Shown piece after piece: positions 28,401 to 40,400 of a stretch of 64,000 nt of DNA (position 1 is the first letter of the stretch; each line of letters starts with the position of its first letter). The position numbers and the translations under genes are program-made. The notes under the pieces are model-generated. The model did not search any database. It worked only from the letters and a program-made list of their open reading frames with translations, and was not told where the DNA came from. This DNA is from Macropodus opercularis. Its lineage: Eukaryota; Chordata; Actinopteri; Anabantiformes; Osphronemidae. The stretch is from contig CM061102.1 in NCBI GenBank assembly GCA_030770545.1, forward strand, positions 14,748,501 through 14,812,500, read 5' to 3'.

Positions 28401-31400
28401 CATGTGTGTACAGCAGCTTTGGTCATAATGTGAGACTCTGTTCTCTAATAAAACACAAAATCCCAAATAACTCGCCCTCTCGTTGTAAGAGGTTCAGCAG
28501 CACTTCAGGGATTAAGTAATCCAGTATGCAGTATCCAATCTGTATGAAAGTTTGACTGTTGAACTGCACTGTCTTTCTGCTGTTTTAGTAGATCACATCT
28601 GTGTAAATGTTAAGAAAACAAAAGAAACACGTGTTCATGTCAGCACCTTTCTACTGTGATATGTTTGTACATTATCAACTTTAGGCACATACCTAATGAA
28701 ATACTAGGTTTCATAAGTGTATGAATTGTGTGGAATCACCATTTATCATTTGCATGACGTGACATTATTCTCATGTAGGACAGTTAACATATAAAACATG
28801 TCTTGTAATGTTTCCCACATTCTTACATTTATGTTCAGTCAGGATATTTCTTTGAGCAGTTGAGTCCAATGCCAACACAATAATGTTGACCTTATTAGTT
28901 TGTAGAAGCAGTGCTGATTCATCTAATGCGTGAATTGATTTGCTGCTAGCATTAGGACAAGTTTGTTATAGTTTTTTTTAACAGTGGTCAGTATCCCTTT
29001 TCCAATAAGGTAATAGTAACCTTTTGTAAAGCATTGCATTACATTACATTATGAGCATGAAGAATTAATGTAATCCAAACCAAATACTAGAAAATAAGAC
29101 ATTACCTCATCACATTTGTGATAACAAATAATGCCCAACTACTATATTACATATATACAAATATTTGTACTTGCTATAAGATTTACAACATTCTCTGGAC
29201 ATCATGTTTTAGATTTAACATGAAAAAACACTTTTTTCCATTTATTGCATGGAGGAGTGTTGTCCCTCTAAATCAGGGGTATTCAACTAAAATTTAAAGA
29301 GGTCCGGTTACGCACATTTTTTGGAAGCAAAGGTCCAGAAGATTATAATGTCTAACTATTTGCTGTGATATATTAAGTAGCCTGCATGTAATCAGTACTT
29401 CACTGTCAAATCAAATTAATTCAGTACAATTCAAAAACCTTTTGACAAACTGAAACTCCAACTGAACATATATTTACAATGTAATCTAATTCATGAAATA
29501 AAAGCAGGGCTGATTTTCAAAATAAGCAAGAACACAAATGTTCAAATAAGAGCTTAACTTAAAGGAAATAAAGGAAAGGTATAAAAAAATATTTTACAAT
29601 TTGAATCAAAAGTCTCAACCAATTTAACTGGTAAGAAAAACCTGAACATATTCTAACAACTGAACAGTTTTGGAGGCTCATCTTCTTCCCCTCATATATT
29701 TAACCCACGTACAGGACTCAGTGCTGGGAGGTATCGTCTGTCTGCGGCCGTTTGATCCAACCCTGGTGTCTTTTTTTGAGCTTTTGTAGCTTCTATCGTC
29801 TGTCTCTCCCTTTGTTGTCGCTAGCTACACGCAACTGTTATCGCCGTATGTGTTTGTTAATTCCTTTGCAACCTCGAACTTTCTTTTAGCTGCAGGTGCT
29901 CTTGAGTCGCAAAATTTAGCGCCTGTGATCCACAGAATCGATTGGCTAAGTGAAGTCACTTGGTTAACGCACATTCAATTGGCCTTCACCAAATAACTAC
30001 CGTAAAGATCACAATAGCCGCGCCGATTAAAAGTAAAGTGCTCCGCTAAATTCTGAATCAAAACGTTCCGTTTGGTCTGTAGCTCCGGGTCCGTATGGGA
30101 CAGCTTCTGGGTCCGGATCCGGACCGCGGTCCGCCTGTTAGTGACCGCTGCTCTAAATGTTGTGAGTGAGCATTTAACACTAATTTTTGACAGCCATTAT
30201 TGTATTGCATTGTTCTTGTGCAAGGTTTGGTTGCCACCAGTTTCTAAGACAACAAACACGCTTTTGTAATCATTATTTATTTTATTTACACTTTTCAAAT
30301 GGCTCTGCGTGTAATAAAAACAGCTTGGCAGAAATTAGAGAAGCACACAAGAGAGAAAGTCTCCCTCTAACATCTTTAGTTAAAATATATATTCTCACAT
30401 ATAAGTACATGTATATAAGTACACAGAGCTGCTCTTTCATATTATTCAATTTGATTGTGTTTAGACAATCAAAAGCTAAAGGTATTTCTTTAAGTAGTAG
30501 TAGTAGAATCTCAAAACTTCTAATAAAATGTGTCTTTTACCATCTAAAAGAGGTTTTACAGTGTGCCTTAATACCCCAACCTACTGTCACAAACTGACAA
30601 AGATCTGCTATAATAACTTACCTGCTGTGAGTAGCCTGCTGTAAAGTTACGGTTTTTAACTTTTTTTACTTTCTGGACTATCTTCAGTTTTGTTTTAGTC
30701 AATTAGTCAGTCAGTGCACCAGTTTGTCTTTGTTATGTTACCTGCCAGTCAGTGTGTGTTTTGGGCTCTTCTTCTCCATCATCTTTTGACCTTGGTCTTA
30801 AAACCTAAAAATCTGATACCTACCTTTACTCTGTAAACCTTTGTCCATCTGCTGTGTCCATGGCGACAAATTGCAGCAGTTTGTAGGTCATTTAATTTGG
30901 GTGACAGTGAAAGTAAAGCTGTCTGCTTCTCTCAGCTCTCTTTCTGTGCTAATTCTAAGGGAGGGGGAAGAAGGTGCACTTATACACATGCAGAGACACT
31001 GATTTAAGCTTATGTTTTCCTCTAGTTGACAACATGCAACATACTCCAGCAAAAAAGTGACAGCATGAGCAATTTGTCAAGCAGCTGTTGAAGAAGCACG
31101 ACACCAACTAGCCAGAAATGTCACTTTTTCACCTTCCCCACACTCAACTGGTTCAGCTGGTTCCATCCTCACCTGCTAAACACGTGTTGCTTGTTATGTT
31201 AAATTCACGACAACTAAAACAAAAACAAATGATGATTAGATATTGGAAATTTGGAATCTGAGACCAACTGATTCTTTCCAGTGTGTTCTGAAGATCAGAG
31301 GTGTTAACAGAACCCAAAAGGGTTAAGTTTCACTGTGTCACAGCACGTTGTGCTTCCCTGCAAGTAGCTGCTCTGAGTGGCAATTCTGTTATTCCCATGT

Positions 31401-34400
31401 TTGTTTTGCACAAATTGTATTTTATGCAATTTTTCTGATTAGAAACAGAAAATGTGATCTCAAGGAAAAAGAAGAAATGTGCTTTTCAGCCACTGTGTTG
31501 TTTTCATGCTATTCCGTGGTAATTTATCAGCTATTATTATGCCCAGATTTCAATAGACTAAATGTTAAATGGTCTGCTTACACGGGCTATCAATCCAACC
31601 AATAATGTTCACTCCCTCAGTGAACAGGAAACTGTGTATTTCTCCTCTTGGATTTTTTTCCTGTAAGTTATTTTTAAGTTCTTTTTAAATTCTATTTTTG
31701 AAGTTTGCTGGTGACCAAAGGTCTTAAGCACACAATGCAACATTATTTGTACTCTTAAAAGCATCTTCCCTAGATACTGTCATGTCTGCAACTGAGAATC
31801 CTATTCTTGTACTTATGTCTATATTTGTTGTCAGAAATGTTCCAAACACTTCTAAAAAACTGAACTATTCTGGGAAATGTGCTTACAGTACAGATGCAGG
31901 AAGGAAAAGGCCGTTAGGAGGATTGTCCGTCCCCAAGCTGCCTCCTTCGATACCCAACGGTTCTAGAGAATTTGGCCACATTGGCCCTCATATTTTAGCA
32001 GTAATTCACTTCCAGGGAAAGCTGTGAAAGCAGAGTGAAGGTGGTGCAAGGAGGTCATCAAGAAAAGATAACAACCGTGGCAGATGCAACTAAACTTTAG
32101 TGTGTCCTTCAACAACCAAACTGATGCCTCGGGCAAAGGTATTAGTGGAATGTGACAGCAAGGTGAGGGAGAAGAGAAAGGACCAGTGGCTGTTGTCAGC
32201 AAGAAAACCAGTCCTGAGGGAGACACCGTGCTCTCTGGGGCAGCTGGAGTGTCTAGCCATCAAATGAACCGTAGACCGTTTCAAGTACTGCTGGGTACAG
32301 AATGACCAGAGGATTCTGCAGTGGTTAGAAACTGTAAAACATTACAATTACTGTAACCGCTGATAACTTTACAGCAATGGACTGTTTTGTTATGAGGTCT
32401 GATCACAGCACTTCACACACTATACGCTATACTATATAGTTTCGGTCTTAATCCATATGTTTCTGACTGAGTGTTCTGCAGTAAATTTATTTTAAGTTGC
32501 CAAAGTAGTTAAAGAAGAAATTTTTGCTCATTTTTTTCTATAAAGAACTCATTCAATAAGAGCAGTTTAATAAGAAGACACACATTTTTGTTGCCATTAT
32601 TTAGTTTGCTTGTTGCAAGCCCTGTAATTAACCTTACGTTTTTATGAACATTGGAAATTGCAGCTTCACATTTGTAAGCGTTCCACTGAAATAACAGTCT
32701 TAGATAAGTGTGAAAACAGGGGCAAATTTAGTGTCGCACAGAAGGGAGTGGTAATTACATTTTTGTCCTTACCTTAGTTTCTGTCTTTACACTGCAACAG
32801 ATTTTTTTTTTTCAATTAATTATATATAATGTCATTGCTGGATCATAGCCAAGATAATTGGTTTCTGCTTGCGCCAAAGCAAAATGCGGCTGTGGGAATA
32901 CACAGCTATACTGTATGTAGCATGTACCACCCATTTAATATGGCTTTTACAGATGTGATGCACTTGGACCAAATGGCACTCTTCGGAACAAGGGCAGCAC
33001 ATCGGATTGACAGTTTACATTATCAGAGGTTGCCTCAAAGATTAATCATGGCATCTGGACTTAATTTATAGTCTAGTATTATTTTCACTACTTATCCAAT
33101 CTGAGAAAAGTTGACTAGAGGCCAGAAATGTATCCTCCAGTTAGGTTTTATTTTACACCTGTAAAGAAGAGGCTCGCTGGGTGGAAGTGGGTGTGAAACG
33201 CTCTCTTATTGTGACTCCTCCTACCACCATATACATTAAGTATATTCTTCCTTGTGGGACTTGTGAAGCGGCCTTGATCTTTTTGGGGCCAGGTGAAAGG
33301 GAAGCAAGGCAAATGAGTCCCCCACCTCTGTATTTATTTGCACAGCAAGTTTATCTGACCCCCTCTCTCAAACCACTTCTCTGTCCAGAATGTGGACATT
33401 GTTGTCCTCAAACGAGTGGCCTTTGTCTTTTAAATGGAGGTACCCTGCTGATGGGCCTGATGTGCTGTTGCTTCTGCGCTGGGTCATCCTCTTGTGTAAT
33501 GGCTGTTTAGTTTCTCCAAAGTACAGCTCTGAGCCCTTTTTGCTGCACTGGTCTGCATACTGTACAGTATGTTGCTCCTCTTGTCTCTGCTCCTTTGGGT
33601 GTCGGAGTGTGTTAGTGGTTTGGACATAGACAGGTACGTATTTGGTGCTTTCTAAAAATCCTTTTGGGTGTTTTGGAAACGCCAGCCATGTAAAGAATAA
33701 TTGGCTCAGGCTGTTCCATTGTCATTTTTGTGGCTTGTAACACAGTCTTGTTGGAGGCTCACTGGGGGTAGCCTCAAGTCTTAAGAGCCTGTTTTTTTTC
33801 TTCTGTTCAGCAACTTAGCATGCAGAGTAGTTTCCTCTCCACATTTCCTCCTCACTGTTGCTATGAAGATTGAATTAAAATGTATATAATTTTTTTATTA
33901 ACTAAAAAGCTTGTGGGACATGTCAGGTTTCTAGATAGATGTATTTTTTTATTCTTTAAGGTCCTCAAACTTTGTGCTTTGAGATAACCTTTGTTGCGAA
34001 TTGCTAAAAAATTATTTTCTGCCCACTTTATCCCACTCATAATATTTTTTTCCAGTATTTCAACCTAGTAAATGATGAAGGAGAACTCTCTAACTAAAGA
34101 AACGTCATTTATGGATCATCATTGCACAATTTTCATGTATTTTTATTTGAATGGCATAGGTGAGGGTCAAGAAACAGTGTTGTGATCTGAGCTCCTAACC
34201 GAAGTGTGGAGGAAAACTAATTTCATTCACTTGTATTTGAGTTCTTGTCCTTTCGGCAGTGACACAAAGCTCAAGACCACAGGTGAGAGTAGGAATGTAG
34301 AGTCACTGATAAATAGCCTTTGGCCCAGCTTCTTCTTCACCAGTACACTGATCCTGAGCCAGGATATATTTATGAAACCCATTAACTACAACCAGAAACC

Positions 34401-37400
34401 ATTCAATCCACTGAATGCTATTTAGAAGCTCATTTTTCTGGCTGTTTAAAGTCATTCAGTCAGTCGTGGTATACCAACAATGATGTTGTGCTGGAATTAT
34501 GATAAGATCATCTCAACAGATCGCTGATGCTGGTGTTAATGGTGATTTTATGTTTGGTCATTTAGAGTAATAAGTATTGATTATGACATCCTCAGCTTAA
34601 TTCATCTGCATTATTTACAGTAGGTTGTTATTTCAATTGGAAAATGTTGATCCGATCAAAATCTTTATATAAACCTCTATATTTTAATAACTCTATATTC
34701 ACATTCTTGAGTTGCTGCCTGAATTTAGACACGCTAGTGGTAACTGCCTTGTAATGAACAAAAACATCATCATCATTTGCATCAGTGTGTGAGTGGGAAT
34801 CAGCAGAAAGTTGATTCAAACCCACACAACAGTAGTCACCTTCAATTGTTGTGAAACTATCTAAGATTTAGACTCACTGAATCCATTTTTAAAAACTTAT
34901 CAGTGGAAAATTCATTGGGATACGGTGATAAACATTTTCAGCTTCATAATAAGCATCTGTTTGGTTTTGGCTGGAGTGGATTCAAAGAATAATTTCAGAA
35001 ATTTTAAAAACACACTGGGTCCAAATAAAGTGTTTGTCTGCGTAATAGAACAAATGTTTTGCATTTCACTAGTAGCTCTTCTGCCATTAAATAAATAAAT
35101 GTACCTAACAACTAGATTTCAATGGCTGCTTTTGGAGATAATAATGCAATGTATATGTAAAGCGATGATCCAGTGCATTTTGTACCAATGAAGTAACGTG
35201 ATTATAATTTTGACTGTCCTCCACCCGTAGCTATCATTAAAGCGGTCACACAGTACCAGCTTGTAACTCAGCATAACATTGTCTCCCACACTGTGTGTAA
35301 TATAGTTATACATGATGAAAATGTTCAATTACCTGTGCTAGCAGTTCCCCTGGTTATATGCAACAAGCTGATTATCCCAAGCCCACAACCTTTACAGCGA
35401 ATTCCCCAGCCAGCTGCAACAGCGTCTGCAGCTAAGGATTTGTAAAACATAATGGTATTATGCTTGTGTAGAGATACTGGGGGATTGACATTTCTCCTGA
35501 TTGGGATTAGTGCTCCTATCCATTTTCCCACCCACACAGCAATAGCTTAAGGTCTCTCTGTCACCAGAACATGCTTTTAACAGTGCCTGGTGTCAGGGCT
35601 AAATTGCGGTTACTCAAGTGGGTTTGCTTCAATGCAATTAGTTTACTTTCTTTGTGTAATCAGTGCAGACCCTGAGCTGTCAACAAACAAGGGAGGTATG
35701 TAGCAATTGCACTCACATTTTTTTTAGATAAATTCATTATGTTATTTACAAAATCATGCATCTACAGTGTCTTATTTGATCACCCAGGTTCTACCTGACT
35801 GCACAGCATATTAAAAACAGCTCTGTTACATGTTCCGCAACTATGAATTATTAGCCGGTCTGGTTAATGTGCTGTACATGAAAAATCTTCATCTAATGTG
35901 TCAGTTGCAATCCATCTTGCTGTACTTGATTTGGGACAGGATTAATTGTATTGAGGTCAATAGAGGTCAGACTTCACTTATATGTTTTTTTTTCTTGTTT
36001 CTTTTATAGGCACACAAAAAATATTGTCAGAGGGAGAACATCTGGAGCTGAAAGGGATCACCAAAGAGCAGTCAGGATCATACGAATGCATTGCTTCTAA
36101 TGACATCTCCAACCCCGACGTCAGGACAGTGCAAGTCACTGTCAACTGTAAGACTCTAAACTCTCACATTCACGGTTGAACAATGTGGGTGAATGACAGC
36201 GAATAACGGGTGTAATGTAGTTGAAAAATAATAATGGTATAAACATACAGTACTGTGCAAAAGTTTTAGACAGGTGTTAAAAAATGCTGTAAACAAAGAA
36301 TGCTTTCTGAAATATAAATAATGATTGTTTTTGTCAATTTACAAAAAGCAAAGTGATCAAACAAAAGAAAAATCTAAATCAAATCAATATTTAGTGTTAC
36401 TACGTAGGTAGTGTAAGCACTGAAAGTGAAGGCACTGTTCTCAACATCATGGAGTGTGTCTGGGATTTCATAAAGAGACAGAAGGATGTGAGAAACATCC
36501 ACAGAAGATCTGCGGTTAGTTCTCCAAGATGTTTGGAACAACCTACCAGCCGAGTTCCTTCAACAACTGTGAGCAAGTGAACCTAGAAGAATTGCTACTG
36601 GTTTGAAGGCAAAGGGTGGTCACAACAAATATTGATTTGATTTAGATTTCTCTTTTGTTCAGTCACTGCATTTTGTTCATTTATGAAAACACTGGTGGTT
36701 AGCACTGTCGCCTCACAGCAAGAAGGTCCCGGCCTTTCTGTGTGGAGTTTTGCATGTTCTCACCGTGTCTGCGTGGGTTTTCTCTGGGGTCTCCGGTTTC
36801 CTCCCACAGTCCAAAGACATGCAGTTAGGTCAATCAAAGACATGCAGTTAGGTCAATCGGAAAAAAAGATGTGTAAATTGCCCATAGGTGTGAGTGTGTG
36901 TATGACTGTGATTGTGTGTCTATATATGTGGCCCTGCGATGGACTGGCGATCTGTCCAGGGTGTACCCTGCCTCTCGCCCAAAAGCAAGCTGGGATAGGC
37001 TCCAGCACGCCCGCGACCCCTTTAGGGAAAAGCGGAAGAAGATGAATGAATGAACACTTACATTTTTTGAAAGCATTCTTTCTTTACAGCATTTTTTCAC
37101 ACCTGCCTAAAACTTTTGCACAGTACTGTACATCTTTGTGAACTGAAAAAGACAGTTATTCTTCACAGACTTAATTCTGGCCTCTGTTGAATTTCATTTG
37201 ACCCAAGTACTGCACCACATTAAGGAGGTCTGTGTCGAGGCCAAAGAGTCACACAAAGAGCACATAATAATGACACGAGAGGCCTGTCACAAGCTGGGTC
37301 TGACAACACTGTACCGAGAGATAACCCCCACGAGTGATGCTATAAGGGCACCAATATGCTGTAGCAGGCGAGGGCAAGAGGCTGCTACTCCCTCTCAGTC

Positions 37401-40400
37401 AGTGTGTTACGGTGTAAGACATTGTTTCCTAATATTCCCCAGTTACTATCAAAAGAAGAGGGATGAACAGGAATCTGACACCAACCCTATCTAAAAAAAC
37501 ATGGCCACAGCAAAAATGACTACGATACAAATAATAACTCATCCAGTTGCAAGTCCTTTGATCTCAAAACTATTCCAAGTTTTCTTTTACGATTGCCATG
37601 AAATTGTCTTCATCCATCTTCCCATCGGTTTCGACTAGCTCTCCCTGCTGAAGACAAGCATCCACACAACATGATGCTACCACCATACCGCAATGCAGTG
37701 TTCCACCAAACATACTACATTTAGGCCAAAGAGGTACATTTTGGTCCCATTTGAGCAGAGCACCTTCCATGTTTGGTGTGTCCCCCCCACGGGTCTTCTT
37801 ATGGTTTTCTTTAACAATGGCTTCATTCTTAACGCTCTGCAGGCCAGTTGTGGAGTGTATGACTAATAGTTTTCCTGAGGATAGACACTCCCACCTTAGC
37901 CGTGGATCTCTGCAGCTCCTCAGAGTTACTATTGGCCTCTTGACTGCTCTTGTGATTTATGTTGTCAGGTGGACAGCCGTGTTTTGGGAGGTTGTACCAA
38001 ACCCTTTCCAACTGACCAGTGCTTCATGAGATGTTTGGGATATTGAGATAACACATCTAAACATCTCTAGAACAGACCTGTCTGGTGTGTTTGTTCACTG
38101 ATGTTCTGTAACAAACCCCTGAAGACTTCACAGGACAGCTGTAATAATACAGAGATTCCATTAAAAACAGATGGCCTCTCTTTACTAACTAGGGGACTTC
38201 TGAAACCAATTTGTTCCACTTCCACTGGACCTCAGTTAGGAGTATCAGAGCAAAGGGGGCTGAATACAAATGCACAGCTATTTGTGTTTAGAAATACCCC
38301 TTACTTTTCTTTTATGTTGGTCTGTCGAATAAAATATCAATAAAATACATTTGCACTGATGTTGTAATGTGACAACATTTGGAAATATTCAAGGGGTATG
38401 AATACTAAAGATATGCACCTAATGTATTTTTGATGGGAGCCACTTCTGAAACACTTTCAGTCAGTTCAGTCCACCATGATGTCGTCATCATGAATGCTGT
38501 GCCAGTTTTCATGTCTGTCAATCAATCAGGATAACCTCATATTATAAAACCATATAAAATAATCTTATTATATACTCAAACCTATATAACCTATATACAT
38601 ATTGTGATTTCTTAATCATAACGTCATTGCTGCAGTGGTATTTTTTACTCAATTCAGTTCACTCGAGTTAATTTATACAGTCCCAATTGAAGGCACTTTA
38701 CAGAGAAAGGTGTATGGCACTGTTGATTCTTTTCATAATTTATCACAAAGGTAAGGACATCACTATATATAAACAATTCACTAGTTATTTAGCTACACAT
38801 AGACAAGACATATGCACATACATACACATAAAGTGCAATTTCAAGGTTGGAGTAAGAATGACTAGCTTTTATGCTACAGTAAGTTTACTGAACTGACTTT
38901 CACAAATGACTTGATTTAGCATCTGAAACAATTTGACATGAGACACACGCACAAGAGAAGAAATCAAGAGGAGGTCCATTATGTTGTCAAGAGCCGATCA
39001 CTAATCATTCAAATATGCATGCACGGTTCAGAAACAAAATATAAAAGAAAAGAAGAAAGAAGGAAAATACTAATTGCACCATTCTGTGTCATTCAGTGGC
39101 AAATTCTTCAGACCACAGTTGTCCAGATGGATTTCCAGTGTCACCAAAGAAAATGTGTTAAAACACACTTTAACATATAGAGTTATGGTTGAACAAACAG
39201 CCTAGATATATTTTAAAAATTTTGAGCAATGTTCTTGCTAATATTATTGTCCTCTATTGTAACACTTATTTAATCTTTCTATAGATCCTCCCTTCATTTC
39301 GAAAACAAGGGGTACAGGTACTCCGGTTGGACAAAAAGGAGTCCTGCAATGTGAAGCATCTGCTGTCCCCAGGGCAGATTTTGAGTGGTACAAAGAAGAC
39401 CGCAGGCAAGTCCGAGTCTCCTAGTCAGAGCTCTGTGATTTCTACAGTTTTGACATCGTTTGAAGTCAGTATTAAAGTGCACAAGACTAAAGACAAAGAC
39501 TAAAACCATTGTGTTTTAGGATGTGGTTTAAACTAGTGTCCCTTTGTTCAAATGAGACTGTTTGTCATCTAATGAGGTAATCTCCTATGCCCTGTGCTCA
39601 TCGCATCATAAACATTCAAAAACTGAATAAAATAATAAAAACTTCAGTCTGATAATTAGCAAAACCCACAATCTCCAAAAGTCAAAATATGTTACACAGT
39701 AACTGTGAAGAAGGCTAGAGCATATTTTAGTGAAGTATAGGTTTTTAGTTTTGTTGTGGTACGATATTTATGAGCAGCCCAGAGCTAGTAAGATGACATA
39801 AACATGGGCTATGTTCTTCATTTAAATGATCCCTTACAGTGACTGCAGCGTTGCTCATTGGTCCCAAAAGAAGAAGTTTGTCCTGAAGACCTTAAATGAA
39901 TTATTGGTTTCTGCAATCAAATCAGGCAAACAAACTAGCAGAAGAGTGAGAAAACTAATTTAGAATTCATGCTAAGGTGCTGGAGATTTGACAAAATGCT
40001 CAAAGAAACACGGCCCGTCAGAAGTTCCCTTTACTGCTTGCCATCGGAACCGTTGACAGCTGCTTCCCTCTTTCTTACAGGCTCCTTAATGGACTAAATG
40101 GGGTAAAAATAGAGAATCAAGGTAAACAGTCGATGCTTATCTTTTTCAACGTCTCAGAGGAAGACTATGGCAATTACACATGTGTTGCTATGAACACCAT
40201 GGGAATCACTAATGCCAGCATAATTCTTTACGGTAAGAATCAAAATTCAGAATGTAATTAATGTTAAAGGATAGTTTTTGTTGCATATTTGTATAATTAA
40301 ACAGTTTTACATTTAAATATTGTACTACCTCAAATGGCAATTCTTTGTTGTTTGTTATTTTTTGTATGTGGGTAATTATACAAAAATAGTTAACTAGTGT

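Larger units (their letters stand above)
4497..36009 (+). other. Long IgLON intron (31.5 kb) inside Ig domain 2
   Basis: Donor GTAAG at 4497, acceptor ending at 36009. The recognised repeats inside are listed separately. The blocks 4497-5770, 6120-9360, 9400-11140, 14000-20440, 20600-23340, 24960-26540, 26700-29270, 30160-33230 and 33730-36009 hold no gene, RNA or repeat that I can name. They are AT-rich with scattered short chance frames. Long introns are usual for IgLON genes. Confidence 0.85.
36148..39284 (+). other. IgLON intron (3.1 kb) between Ig2 and Ig3
   Basis: Donor GTAAG, acceptor CTATAG. It contains a Tc1-like element with a SINE inside, a minus-strand Tc1 transposase relic and a short LINE 3' tail, listed separately. 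The rest (37131-37500 and 38720-39284) shows nothing recognisable. Confidence 0.85.

Noticed and set aside
30187..30597. 136-codon plus-strand frame after the hAT element
   Set aside because: No motif and no splice context; low-complexity Ser run near the end. Treated as chance.
37198..37494. 98-codon plus-strand frame in the 3.1-kb intron
   Set aside because: It lies between Tc1-derived sequences and shows no family resemblance or splice sites that would fit the IgLON frame.
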